Shown here: piece after piece, positions 21,083 through 34,100 of the stretch | Layout of the letters: every line of letters begins with the position of its first letter | How positions within the stretch are numbered: the stretch's first letter is position 1 | Source of the DNA: Cocos nucifera | Taxonomy: Eukaryota; Streptophyta; Magnoliopsida; Arecales; Arecaceae | Assembly (NCBI GenBank): GCA_006176705.1 | Contig: QRFJ01000022.1 | Location: 2,259,161 to 2,323,160, forward strand | DNA length: 64,000 nucleotides | Direction of reading: 5' to 3' | Notes under the pieces: model-generated | Database searches by the model: none | What the model saw: the letters and a program-made list of their open reading frames with translations, nothing else | What the model was told of the DNA's origin: nothing | Translations under genes and position numbers: made by a program

Positions 21083-22272
21083 TATTGGGGATAAACTCTG
21101 CTCCTATCGAAGTTCGGTCTGATGCTCAGCCTAATGCAATCGATAGTCATGGAAGAGCTTCAGCAGATGAGCCTTAGTCGAACTCCTTCAGCTGGTCGAA
21201 CTCCTTAACGGTCGAGCCCCTTTCGAACTCTCCAGTGGTCGAGTTTTAGCTGAATTCCTTTAATCGATCGAACTTCTCAGCGGTCGAGCTCCAGTCGGAC
21301 TCCTACGAGAGCCAAACTTCCTCCGTACTTCTTCAGTCGGACTCCCACGAGAGTTGCACTTCCTCCGTACTTCTTCAGACGGACTCCTACGAGAGCCGAA
21401 CTTCCTGCGCACTCCTTCAGCCGGACGTCCATGAGAGTCGAACTTCCTCCGCGCTCTTTCAGTCGGACGCTTGCGAGAGCCGAACTTCTTTTGAGCTTCT
21501 CCTCTAGTCGGATGCTTATAGAAGTCGAACTTCCTCCGCACTCCTTTAGTCGGACGCTTATGAAAGCCGAACTCTTTTCGAACTTCCCCTTTGGTCGAAC
21601 TCCTCCAGGAGCCAAACTTCTTTCAGACTTCTCCCTCAGTCGGATTCCTCCAGCGGATTACTTTCGGATAATCTTCTCTAGACGTATTTCCTTCAGGAGT
21701 CCAAACTTTTGTGGAATTGATATATGCCGAAGTCCACCAACCAACGCCTGCTTTCTCAAAGCTACGGCTATTAAATCTCGACGAACGGTCGCCATCAGTC
21801 TACTACAGACGACGCTATCGGACGGTATGGCTATCACCATCAGCTTAACGATATCTTTGCTTTCGTACCGAACTCATCAGACCTCGAGCGGTCCACTGTC
21901 AGACGACGCTATCAGATGGTATGGCTGTCACCATCAGCCTGACGATACCTTTTCTTTCGTATCGAACTCACCAGATCTCGAGCGCTAGACAGCTGTAGCT
22001 GTCACCATCAATCAAGCTCCGCCTATAAAAAGGGATCCTCTAGATACGTTTTCTCTAAGCTCTAAGCTCTCTTCTCTTTTCTGAAATTCTGCCGAGCTCT
22101 TGCCTGAGTACTTCATTTCTGTTGGTCAGAAGAATTGATTTGATCATCGAAGGATCCCGTCGGAGCCACCACCACCGACTTCAGATGAAACTTTATTTTG
22201 TAGGTCATTGGCGGCGACCTCATCTCCCTCAGCTCCAGCTCGATCCGATGTCAACCAAATTTTACACCAACA
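21083..22272 (+). repeat. Right LTR of E2 (1190 bp)
   Basis: It begins TATTGGGGATAAACTCTGC after the polypurine tract GAAAGTGGGGGACTAT (about 21067-21082) and ends TTACACCAACA at 22272. TATA-like CTATAAAAAGG lies at about 22023-22033. A plus-strand frame (21431-21988) is a shadow of the U3 repeats. Confidence 0.9.
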
Positions 22273-22440
22273 GATGATATCACTTTCTTCGTGATCAGGT
22301 GAAAAAGAAGATGATTGAATTGGTGCATTGTACTAGTAAAGACCAAGTAATGAATATCTTCACCAAGCTTTTGAAGACAAATGCTTTTGTGTATCTACGT
22401 GGTTTACTAGGTATATGTAAAATTTAGTTGAAGTAGAGGT

Positions 22441-22647
22441 TGTTAGTAATTTTTTTATTAAATTAAATTTTATATGGGTCATGTTAATTAGTTGGTTTTA
22501 TTTTGGAGTTAATTATAATCGGTATTAGTTTCTCTTTACAAAGAGATTTGAAGTGAGCAGAAGCAATATTCCTCCTCCTCTCATTCTTTCTTTCTCTTGT
22601 AAGTTGTAATCTCCTCCAGCAAATGGTTTTGCCTTTTATTTCTCACA
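22441..22647 (+). repeat. 3' LTR of the copia element (207 bp)
   Basis: TGTTAGTAATTTTTTTATT to TTTTATTTCTCACA, homologous to the LTR at 11615-11834. It follows the end of the RNase H remnant (DQVMNIFTKLL, then a stop) as expected for copia. Confidence 0.88.
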
Positions 22648-22911
22648 TCTGATGTATAAGATTGCTGATTTATGACTCTCGGTCAAATTATGTCAAAGAA
22701 TTCAATAATATCGTGTCATGGATTTGAAAGGAGATGGGGAACCGCGAAGCAGAGTGCATGCCATAAATTGGGAAAGAGCGAAGCTTATCAATTAAATTGG
22801 AATGATGCGGGATCAAGACAAGTGGAAGGCAAAACATTTGGAGGTGGGCTGGGAGAAGATCATTCGAGGTGAAACATGAGGAGTATGAAAGAAAAAATAC
22901 TTCGTGCATCA

Positions 22912-23028
22912 CGGTGCAGCTCGCATGTACTGTTTATAATAATTGACTCACATATAAAATTTAATATATTATATTTTAATTTCATATATGAGTCAATCAC
23001 TACAAATAGGGTAAGTGATGCTGCACTG
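22912..23028. repeat. MITE-like inverted repeat (~117 bp)
   Basis: Ends CGGTGCAGC and GCTGCACTG. The arms pair imperfectly over about 45 bases, including ATTGACTCACATATA against TATATGAGTCAAT, around an AT-rich centre. A small non-autonomous DNA transposon is likely; no certain target duplication. Confidence 0.65.
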
Positions 23029-24375
23029 CTTATAGTGTATAATGTAATTCTCTTATTAAATGAAAAATGTTTCTGCATTCTCTTTAATAGCTGTTGGCGG
23101 ACTTAGGCCCTCCGTAAGAATGAGAAAGCTGTGAATAGAGTAGGAAGGAACGTGAAAAAAAAGTAGGAAAGAAAGAATTAAATGGTGAAGATTTGATTTT
23201 ACAAAGGCTAAGATGTCAATTTGCATTTTTTTTATATTAAATTCCTTTCAATTTTCAACCTGTCAAACCAGTATATAGGCCACCGGGCCAATACGAAATT
23301 CACCCTTTTCGACATCCATGGCTGAGATTTAATATTGAAAACTAATATTTTTTTGGTAGAAATATTAAAAACTAATTAATAATATTTTCATAGGTATGGA
23401 GGCAGATATCCTATTTTTACTAATATGGTGCAAGCTTTTAAATGTCTTTGCCTTGGAAACGATGGATATGATTAATATGTGGAGCACCAAAGACTCTTTG
23501 TGCCTTAACAATGTGATTGGGAGAAGCATGAATTATGTGTCAGAATCTGGATAACAGATGTTTGTGAAGTGAAATTTTAATAAAATACTTATTACTCAAA
23601 CAATTATATGGAGTAAGATCTTAACAAAAGCCTATTGCTAAAAATGTGAAGCTAAGTTTGTATCATACAAATTTGTGGAGTAAGATGTTCCAATCTCAAC
23701 TGAATTATTTTGATAATTGTTGGACAAATATGCTATGGAGTAAGATTTTAGCTAAATATATCGCTTGAAAAGGATTTCTATGGAATAACATTGTAACAGG
23801 TCTATTATTTAAAATAAAAAGTAAAATTTGAATCATACAAATTTGTGGAGTAAGATGTTCTTAACTCTGGTCCATGGATAGTTGGAGAACAAATAGCTTC
23901 CACATGAATGCCTTATTCAATGGAAAGGAAAAAAAATCATCATCAGGGAATCTTTTTGAGACAATACGTATAGTAACAAATATTTTTCGCAATAAATGTA
24001 AGAACAATTTTAGCACACTTTTTTCGGATTGGATTGGACTAGGATTCCAAAAATCTTTGGAGAGCTATTTTATGGAGGAATCTCTTTTAGAATAACCCAT
24101 ATTTTAGCAACAAAGGATTGGGTTTCCATTGGTAGAGCTAGCTTAATGCATGATGTAGAGGAGGCATTGGATCTTGATCTGGAGAAGCATGGTAGTACTA
24201 GCATGATGTTGCTTCACTTATTGTTTTCTAGGATTTCTGGTGAATTGATGAAAGAATACCCTTTATACGAATACATTCTTCCATAGGAAAGGAAGAAAAA
24301 AAAAAAAACCAAAATCAAGGAATCCTTGTTGGAATAATATATAGTGGGAGGGAATAGTTTTGGGATTGGATTAAA

Positions 24376-24608
24376 AAAAATTATTGGTTAGAATTGTTCC
24401 ACCACATGTATCTTGCACCAACCAATAACAAACCTGGACACCATCTAAAAAAATAAATTTTTCTTCATTTAAAACCATCTTTTTTATTTAAAATTTTAAA
24501 TGAAGCATAGATAATAATATATTTTTCTATTTTTTTGGATGACATGCTGGTTTGCTATTGGATGGTGCAAGATATATGTGACAGAATAGCTCTAATCAAT
24601 AATTTTTC
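24376..24608. repeat. MITE with ~60-bp terminal inverted repeats
   Basis: The left end AAAAATTATTGGTTAGA...CACATGTATCTTGCACCA and the reverse complement of the right end AAAAATTATTGATTAGA...CACATATATCTTGCACCA agree along about 60 bases. The centre is AT-rich. A related single end (CCACGTATATCTTGCACCG) lies at 56562-56610, so this is a dispersed family. Confidence 0.8.
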
Positions 24609-25175
24609 TCGAGTCACAGCCATTTTAGCACAAGTGGAAAATCCATTTGTTCTAGAGATATGAAGGAGCATATCTTCTTCGATGAAAGAGAAAAATCCTA
24701 CTACGCGAGAAAGCAATTTTAGGATGCTTTACATGAGATCAGATTGGACTATGGTTCGAGGAGGATTTATTGTTTAGAATGAATACGTGAGCCCCGAATT
24801 GGGTTCATTGGAAGAAACAAGAAGTAAAAGAATGAGATGAGATCATTGAGATGTTACCAAAAAAAAAAAGAAAAAAAAAGAGATGGCCTAACATCGGACC
24901 ATGAACATCATGCCTGTTCACCGGAACGAAAGCCCACAAATTCGTGGACCCGCCCTGGCCGCGATGGGCCGGACCGGGATGCTCGCAATTTATCGGACAT
25001 CTGTGCCCGCTTGATGGTGAATTGCCGTGACCGACAGCGCGCCCTGGTCCTCCCAGTAAACGTGCCAGCTCCGGTTCAGCGCCTCTTAAAATTTAGAGGA
25101 GCTGAGAAGCGGTGCCGGTAGGAGTTTCTTGAGAAGAAGAGGAGTAAGGGCTTAGGAAGAAGATTATCGCTGCGG

Positions 25176-28100
25176 ATGAAGCCGAGACGGTTAAAGGGCC
25201 ACAAGGCAGCGGTCACCTGCTGCATCGCCTCACGGGCCCGTCCTGGGATCATCGCTTCTTCCGGCGAGGTATCCTCTCTTTCTCTCTCCGTCTCCTGCCT
25301 CCCTCCTCCCGCCACCTGTTAGGGTTTCAAGATTCCTTGGGCAATAATATTTTAGGGTTCATGTTTTGGTGCATGTGTGACTGAAAATTCAAGAATCTCC
25401 TTAATCCTTTCCGAAGAAAATTCAAGAATCTCGTTGGTTTTGTGACCGGTAAACTGTCCTTTCTGACTGGCTATAAATTAGTGTTAACTACAAAAAATTA
25501 AGAATCTTAAATTAATTTATTCTTTCCCGGAGTCAGCTATATTAGTTTCGGTTTTGTTGTTTTCTCTTGATGTCTACGGTCCCGATTGGTTTTTTTTTTC
25601 TCCGGTTTTTGTTTTCAAAAGCCCAAGAAGAAAATGAACTAGACTGAATAAAATGCATGACGAAACCCTTTCGTTTTCTTTTTTTTTCTTTTTTCTGAAA
25701 TTGTCTGTAAGATCTTTAGATATTTTGGAAGCAAAGATCTGTCGCTTCCAAAAGGAATGAAGGTGAAAGCAAGGAATAGCAGAAGATTTGTGCAAATGCT
25801 ATCTTCAACATCAATCTCCATGCGGTATTTCAGTAATTTGTAGAGAAACAAAAACACAAAAACAACAAAGATGCTGAACAGGTCCTACGCAATCCAGGAC
25901 GTGTATATTTTCTTATCCTGTATTTTAAAATGTTCTAGGGAGACTATGAAGAAAGATAGTTTGGATGTTTTTGCCAATTTTTTCCAAGAAAAGCTTGGTT
26001 TTTAGATGACCGTTTTGAGTATCAAGCAAACCTAGCTTATTAGTATCCTAAGGTGATTTCTGACCTCCTTTCTCATTCTTTTCTACATGAGAATCCTTGA
26101 GCAAACTCACTTTTTTCCTGGATTGTCTTTGTTCCTCGTTGGCAAAAAGAAAAACTTCATTACTTTTCCTATTCATGCAGTGTGGTCGAACGTTTTATCA
26201 GCAAATATCTTAGCATGCTACGGAGTGTCTACTTAGGTCATACGTCCAAGAAAGTTCACGATCCGGTCCTTCTGAGAGTTATGTGCTAATAACTAATGTT
26301 CATTATATTTGTTTTTCGATAAACTTTGCTTCTAGTGACGTAGTTTGATATCTTCTTGGCTCCAGGATGGTCACGTCTGCTGGTTTGATTTGCGGTGCAA
26401 GGATGTTCTGTTTACCATTGATTTAGGGGAGCAGCCTGTTTCTTCTTTATGTTTCAAAGCAGGTTAGTGCAATTCATTTTGGGATTGCCTTTTTTACATT
26501 TTAATTTGTTCATGAACGGATTTGATCTTTGAAGATGCGCTAAATCACCAACCATCTTGTCAGGAAATGAAGATATTGTCTATGCCTCCTCAGGTACTAA
26601 AGTCTCATGCTTGGACATTCATATGGTAGGTAATTATCTTTTTATGTCTTAACTACTTACTTTCCTTTAGTTGTCACCATGGTTTAAAGTACTAGTTCTT
26701 GCTGTTCTGTCTAGCATGTTGTGTACCTTTATTTGGATTTATCAGTGTCATGCACACTGATGTATCTTGGGAACACATCTATATGTTATTGAATATTGCA
26801 ATACATTGCTTGTTTCACAATGATACATCATAATTAAGTAATGATATTTTAAAGTTTGATTGTGATTTTGGAACGGATCTGCACTCTGCATATTTTTGGG
26901 TTCTTTGTATTTTTTTTTTTGGTTTAAATGGAGAGTCAGCCTGGGCAAATGTAAGGTTGCTCTATTGTGATATGGGCTTCATGGATTCAAAACATGGAAG
27001 CAGCCTCTCCGTACGTGGGGATAAGGTTGCATACATTTGACCCTTCCCAGATCCTGTAGTGGCTGGAGTCTCCTGCACTAGGACCTTCATATTTTTGGGT
27101 TTAAGTGCACTTTGGATTTTTTTTAAAAAAAGCTGTTCTTTGTGTATGCAAAGAAAGGGTTATCAGTCATCACATGCTTATCTGGTGTACTTAAGGTGTA
27201 TGACATATAATGAGGATTGGACATTGGATGCATGATGTGGTAAATTCTTGATTGCAATCATATCGATAGGGTAGATTTCTTAATCCTATATATCTGTGTG
27301 TCAGTGTATCCAGGGCATAACTTCCTCAAGCTGCCGCATTGTTTGTGCATTTGCATGTTAAAATAAGCATGAACCTTGTATAATATATTTTTTCCTGGAT
27401 GGTAGCAAGAAGGGACATACCTAAGGGAGTTTTTTCGTTGATAACAGAAAGATATCAAAGTCAGCCATTTGTGATTGTTGAGGCATGATAAAACTTAGGG
27501 GACAAAAGATCATAATACCTTGTCAGAATACTCTTTGATAATGCCCTGAAAATAACAGAACTCGAAGATAATGCCATGTTAGACTACTGCTACATGCATC
27601 ACTGGTCTTATGTTCTTGGCTCCTGATGCTGCAATTTTTATCTCCTGAAGGTCTCTTCTTGGAAGCCATTGGAAACCTACAACTATAACAAAGATGAGAT
27701 AAATCAGGTAATAATATATTACTTTTTGGATTGTATTTTGGGAAACTGTTCTTTTAATCTATAATGAAATACTGCTGCACTTTCTGAATTCTTTCATTCT
27801 GTGCTTATTCATTTTGCACCTAAATTGCATCCATATAGACAACTGGATGGTTAATCTAATCCAAGCACCGAATATTACATGTTTGGATGCCAGCAAATCG
27901 ACTGACAATGGTCATGCTAACTCCCTTTATGGTAAACAAATAAGTGGCAGAACTAATATACCACAAGCAGACCGCAGATATCTGTAGCATGTAAAATTTT
28001 CCAGATTGTGATATTACTCCGTACTCTTTAAACTATTGATTCTTTCTTGCAAATGTCAAAAGGAATTTTGTGGTTTCCTGTTCAGCATGGGTGCAAAATC

Positions 28101-31100
28101 TTTAGCTCCTTATCACATTAATGCTTGTCAAACATTGAGCTAAGTAGAAAATCTTGTGATGATTCTGCTGACACATTATTTTGCTGTCAAGTTTCATCAT
28201 ATAAGGACTGGTGCAAAATGATTCTTATCCAAAACTTTCTGTTCTGGGCATACAAGGTAAAGAGATGATATGGTGATGGAGAAAGGTACTGGAAACTGTT
28301 TAGTTGTGTACATCATTATATACTTTACATTGAGCATCTTATAGATTTTGAAGAAAACTATACTTTATTCAAGAGATATCTAGAAGCATGGAGGAAAACA
28401 TGACTGAGCATGATTCAGCTCCCTAATACTTGAAGACTGTTGGTAACAACTCTATAGTTTCATTGGTGTAAAAGGAATCGCTAATATTTTATGCATACCT
28501 AGATTATCTGTGTTTTTCTTATCTTTCAATTCAAGATTGACTGAAAACATTTTCCATAGATTGTCAACAGTTGTGGGGAGATATACCTGTCTGATAGGAG
28601 CTCACTTTTTATTTTTTTATGGAGAAATATGTGGATAACCATCTAACTGTTGCAAGTTCACCTTGAACATTATTGATCATCTACATAACTTATATCCACC
28701 TTCTTTCTCTCCAAGTATTATTGAGTCGTTGGTATTCTCCTTATGGCCTGTAGGTAGATGCACCAACTGTACGTGGCTTTGTTAAATCTTTATCTTCAAA
28801 AGTTCGATGAACCATGGTCATTAACTGAAGGTTATTTATTAAAATGTTGTTCAATATTATATTGAGAAGATGTCTTGGAGATGACTATCATGCCCACTAA
28901 GGTCTTAGGTTCTTAAAAGTATGCAATTCTCATTCAACATGTTGCTTGTTTCGCAAACTTCTCAGTGGATCAGCCATGAAGAAGGTGTTGGTTATCCTTT
29001 CTTGATCAACGTGAATCTTCACCAGGTTATTTAGGATATGACTCCACCCTCCACCATTTTTCCTTTGTCTTTTTTGGCTTAACTTTGTTTCTTGATTTAC
29101 TCTTTAACCTCCTTTTTCCATTTTTGAGCCATTTATATCTTTGACCTCCCCTTGCACCCTTTTTGTGCTCGTAACTCTCCAATCCTTTTAATATAACCTC
29201 CTACTGACTATTTCTTTTCGAAAAAGGCTAGCGCCTCATCAGCAAAATTAGGCTTGCTTTGCATATATAGTTTTAGAGGATGAAAGTTAAGATAGAAGAT
29301 TTTTAAACGTCGAGATTTGATGAACTTACAGGAAATGCTGACAAAGAAGAGATGCTAACTGAATCTTGATGAAATGAGTCCAGGAAGTAACTGTATTGTT
29401 TGGAAGATTGGTTGTGAGTCCCATATCATGGATGGTGGTAGGAGAAGGCTTTGGATAGAGTTAAAAGTAGGTCAATTGTCCATCTTGGATGTCCATAGCA
29501 TCATCTTGTAAATCTTCTAATGTTTTTTCACTCTCAGTTTATTATCATAGAATTTCTATAATTGGATTGATTTTTGAATTATTTAATGTATTGTGACTTT
29601 TGATTTCTTTTTTGAAATTTCCTTAAATTGCTGTTCTGTGGTAGCAGTTCTATTATACCATGATCATTGCCTAATTAAGTTTCATACTTTCATTTCAATT
29701 GGAATTTGGGCTTCAATATTTCTTCGATTATGGAATTTGTCTAATACTGTAACAGTCCGAGTCTAGAAATTCTAAATGCCTGCAATGTTCTTGCAGATTG
29801 CTTACAGCTCAAAGTCAAATTTCCTTGCTACTGCCGATGATAGTGGTGATGTTAAGGTACATAATGACATTGTGAAAGGGTGAATTGCTTTCCAATGATA
29901 TACTTGTTACACACCTATATCGACTCTAAACAAATTTCTATTTTTTTGTGGAGACTTATGTAAATGGATATTTTTCACTTTATGAACTGTTGCAGCTTGT
30001 GTGAGGTACATGGTAGTGAAAGCCATATATATATATATTTGTGGATCCTATGGTTTGAGTTTTGGTAGTGGATTTTTCTCCCTTAGAAACAATGAATTTA
30101 TGGTGCAAGCTAACCCAATGCTGCAACTCATTACGTATCACTATCATCACCTGTGTGCCTGGCTCGTGTAACATAGTGTTTGCATTCTAGACAACCATCT
30201 GCATTACCGAAAGTTCCCATATTGGTGACTTGCTTTGATATCTGAATAAATGTCAATCATGAATATACAAGTGCTATGTGTCGGAAAACCCATGTCATTT
30301 ATGTACCTAAGATGGCATCAAAAAGTGAAGGCTGTCGATTCTTTTATTTGTTTTTCTTTTCTTTTGTTTGTATTGAATTCAGATGAAAACCTGAGATAGA
30401 AATTAGAAACGATGGTCTTTTCCTTCATTTATCTTCTCTACCATATCAAATATATATTAAGCACTACATTTGGTCTGCATCCGACATCAGACTCCTTGAT
30501 AAATTGGAAAAAAGAATTTAGGTTATATAGAGAAGGAATAGATCATATATTAAAGTCATAGATGCTCTGCCATCAAATGTAATTAGGGATGGTAATTGGG
30601 TGGGTATGGGTTGATTAGGCTGATACCTGTAGACACCCTGCAACCATGAACCACATACACCTACTTGCCCTGTCCTAGCTCAAGGTGGGGAGGGGTGGGT
30701 AGGGATGAGTTGGGGTGGGTAAGGTTGCAAAAATCTTTTTTTTTCATACATCAAATAAATAAAAATAATGTAAAAGTAAATCTTGGTGCTTCCTAAAGCA
30801 TTAAAAAATAAGAGTCGAGGACATAGGATAAAACAAACCAAACTTTTGAAACTAATGGAAACAACAAACTAAAATATTGTTGTTTAGGAAGTCAAAGGCC
30901 CTTTTAACTAAGAAAAACAATCAACTAGAAAAAAAACAAACAACTAATTATGCATCTTCTAGCCTTTCATGTTAATCTTTCTTATGATCAATCAAAATTC
31001 TTTCTTCTCCATTATCATCATAATCATCACGATCATCTAGATTTATATATAATCAAGTCGAGTTTGGGGCAGGCATTGCCATTATCTATACTTGTCCTGA

Positions 31101-34100
31101 ATCTAATGTGGTTTTTAGAATGAGGGCCCGTTTATGCCACCAACTGTAAATTGGTTGGGTAAAACCTGCTAGTGAAGATACATGCAAGCATGTATTTAGT
31201 CTCACATCAGTTATTTGCTGGGAAGAGATATTGGATGGTTATATAGAATCAAGGATTAAAATACTCTGGTACTTTTGGTGAGTTGGTATACCACTGCTAG
31301 GTCGGTTGGTTGGACAGTGTGAAATGCACCGTAATTAACTTTTGGTTCATCGGAATGAGGGAATCCTTCGGGAAGCATAAACTCAATGTGGTGTGATTCG
31401 CAAGGATTGTGCAAAACAACTTTTTTTTTTAAATAATAAAATTAAAAATAAATTTCTAAAGTAAAGCTAGGATCAAAATTTCAATATTGTTTTAAACTCA
31501 ATCCCCGGCAACGGCGCCAAAAACTTGATGCGTGCTAATTTATAGCTATGGCAAGTGCACCAGTCGATCAAGTAATAAAGTGAATGAGTAGAGTATCGTC
31601 CCTAGAGGATTGGAAAACAAGTACTGAAAAGCTCTTTCCTATGCTTTATTTAGAAGATCGATTTATGAGAATAAAAAAAAATTAAAAAAAAATAATTAAA
31701 ATAATTAAATTTTTTTTTTTATTAAATAGAGAGAGTGTAAATTATTGAGGTTTTAAATTCAAGAGCAATGGATTACTAAGGCAATCGGTTCACCAACTCA
31801 ATCAATACGATATTCAGGTTTTTAGATTAATTTTATTTGGATCTATTTAATTTATTCAGTACCCATAACCTCAAATGCCAAAATACCTATTCTAGTATTT
31901 TTCTAGACGACTCCTATTTTTACACAAAAATCCTTGATTTTTTCCTGTTTTGTGATGGCTCTGCTGTTTTTTGATGGTTTCGTTTGTTTGCTTGTATCTT
32001 CAACTTTTAAAAATTATTTGAGTGATACAAAAGAATCCTCTAGTATTAGGAAACCACGATGTGGATTCTCTTTTACATATGTCAGGTTTTCTAAATTTAT
32101 TAGTATTGCTTAATATTGGTTTACAGCATGTGACTAGGTTTTCCAAAGTGGTACTTGACAGATTTGTAAGTATGACAAATTGCTAGGGATGGTGAAACCA
32201 AGAATGTAGAAATAACAAGAGAAGAGGAAACAAAATAATGGCACCTCTCAGTTGCCATGCATCCCACCTCAATCACCAGCCCTGACAAAAAAAGCTAGCG
32301 TATGAATCCAACCAATAACTTCTGCCTTTGAATCCCTCTATGGAAAATTGTACAGTGTTATTTGTTCCATATGAAAGTTATTTTGTTGTTATTACTCTAT
32401 TGTAAAATCTGTTTGATAACCATTTGCCACTTTGAGGGGATGCCAGTGTGTTCCTGCCAAATGTTCTTCAGCTGTGTTATTATTATTGAAGCAGTCATCT
32501 ATCTTTTTTACATCGATAGTCTCTTCTTCGACTTTAATTTGATTGACTTCAACTTATTTACCACTTTGGAACCATGTAGCAGTGCTAAATTCTCCACATC
32601 ATAGGAGTCAGGTATAACACAAGGCTCATGGTACACTTCAATTGAATCATGAAATGCTACATTTGATTTTGTTGCAGTGAATCACAAATTATTTACTTTA
32701 TGTACTTTTTTCTAGCATTTTAAAAGCCTTTTGTGTTCATGTTGGGCAATGGTTTAGTTATTTGTGATATCAGTCTGAATATGTTTCTTAAATGTAGAAA
32801 GTTATTTTTTTTCCTACTTCCATTTTAATTATTGAGATAGAGGTACTGTTTTCTTGGCTAGTGTTGTATAAATCAAAAGTTTGAAATATTTGTTATATTC
32901 TCACTGCATCTTCATGATATTTTATTTTTATTTTCATCTACTTGAATTTCTACATTTCCAGATATGCAGGTGGTACCCAGTATTTGTTGCTTTGAAATTC
33001 TATAGTATGATGTTTACTCTTTTTTGCAGATCATTGACACTAGCCAGCAATGCCTGTACAAAACCTTAAGAGCAGTTCATACCAGTGTATCCTGAATGAT
33101 TATTATGCCTGAATATTTTTTTTTTTGCCTAACATCTTGAATTAAATCAACGAGCGCAGATTGCATGTCTCTCAGTGATCAGTTCATTTGTTTGACATCT
33201 GGTATAGTTATCTGAAATATAATTTTTGATTGCCTGAGGACATATACACAATATTAGTTTTGAGTATTCTACTCGATAGATTGTACTGACCGATCTTTTT
33301 CCTGCTGTGAATTCCTTGTGCCAAATAAAGCTTGTGCTCCTTTAATTGTTTTTCAACAGATATGCAGCAGTGTACAGTTCCTCTCTTGGAAGCCTTGGGC
33401 TGGTATCCTTTTTCTTTTTCTTTTTTTGGTCTTACAAAAACCTTTTCGTACATTACTTTTAGGAAACTCACTGAGTGTGAAGTTATTAATCCACCATGAT
33501 TAATCTTCTGGTATCTCCTTTTCTAGTGTCTAATTTCTATCTGCATGAAATAAGTGTAATATCTCACTGAAGGTCTGGAAAATGTGTTTCATAGAATTTA
33601 ATAAAATTTACTTATTATTCACTCATTGTCATTGCCCACCAAATAATGGAGTCTTATTCCACATAGATATCATGCAAGTATCTCCAGACTTCACCAATTT
33701 ATTATCATGCTTTTCTTTTCATGCCCCTAGACTTTGGCATCATAGAATAATCACTCTTCATTGCTCATCATCTTTGGCACCTCTATTTTGTGTTGTCAAG
33801 TTTCAACTTCACTATGTGGAGGGATATGGAATTCTTAAGGAGCAACCGTACACTTTAACATCCTTCAGTGATTCCTTCGAAATGCCTTTATTAGTTTTCT
33901 CCTAGGTTTATTAGTTTTCTTTTGATCAAGCAACTTTTGTTGTTTTAATTTACTATTACAAACAAGTCTACCAATTGCATGGCTTTGTCGCTTAAAAGTC
34001 TCCTCTCCTTTCTCAAGCACCGGAATGATGTTGGTGTTGACTTTGTGATGGTCCGAAGCAGCCTCCCGATTTGTGTAAAGCTGATAACTCCATCCTTAAA

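Larger units (their letters stand above)
15883..22272 (+). mobile_element. Gypsy derivative E2 with inverted LTRs, nested in copia
   Basis: The outer ends are TGTTGATGCAG (15883) and TTACACCAACA (22272), flanked by GATGG (15878-15882) and GATGA (22273-22277), a five-base target duplication with one change. The body is plus-oriented: primer site near 17140-17160, a degenerate gag, a short integrase end, 115-bp repeats, a palindromic minisatellite, a polypurine tract and a plus LTR (21083-22272). The left LTR (15883-17106), however, is minus-oriented and joins the body through a fold-back palindrome at 17108-17165. The order of the copia reading frame is restored when E2 is removed, so E2 entered as a single unit. 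Confidence 0.85.
11615..22647 (+). mobile_element. Ty1/copia element, degenerate, split by gypsy E2
   Basis: An old copia-type retrotransposon with short LTRs (11615-11834 and 22441-22647) and the classic initiator-Met-tRNA primer site TGGTATCAGAG at 11837. It carries remnants of gag, zinc knuckle, protease, integrase, RT and RNase H in the copia order. The RNase H end is interrupted at 15882 by E2 and resumes at 22273. All domains carry several stops and frameshifts. No matching target-site duplication was found at its ends. It begins only 68 bases after the end of E1. Confidence 0.9.
22648..25175. other. Intergenic, with MITE-like repeats
   Basis: No gene recognised. It contains a small MITE-like inverted repeat (22912-23028), a stretch at 23580-23880 where GTGGAGTAAGATGTTC-like motifs recur, and a second inverted-repeat element (24376-24608). 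From about 24900 GC content rises towards the WD40 gene and probably includes its promoter and 5' UTR. Confidence 0.6.

Noticed and set aside
33582..33905. 107-codon frame in WDR53 intron 7
   Set aside because: It lies in an intron of an intact gene, starts without context and has no recognisable domain.
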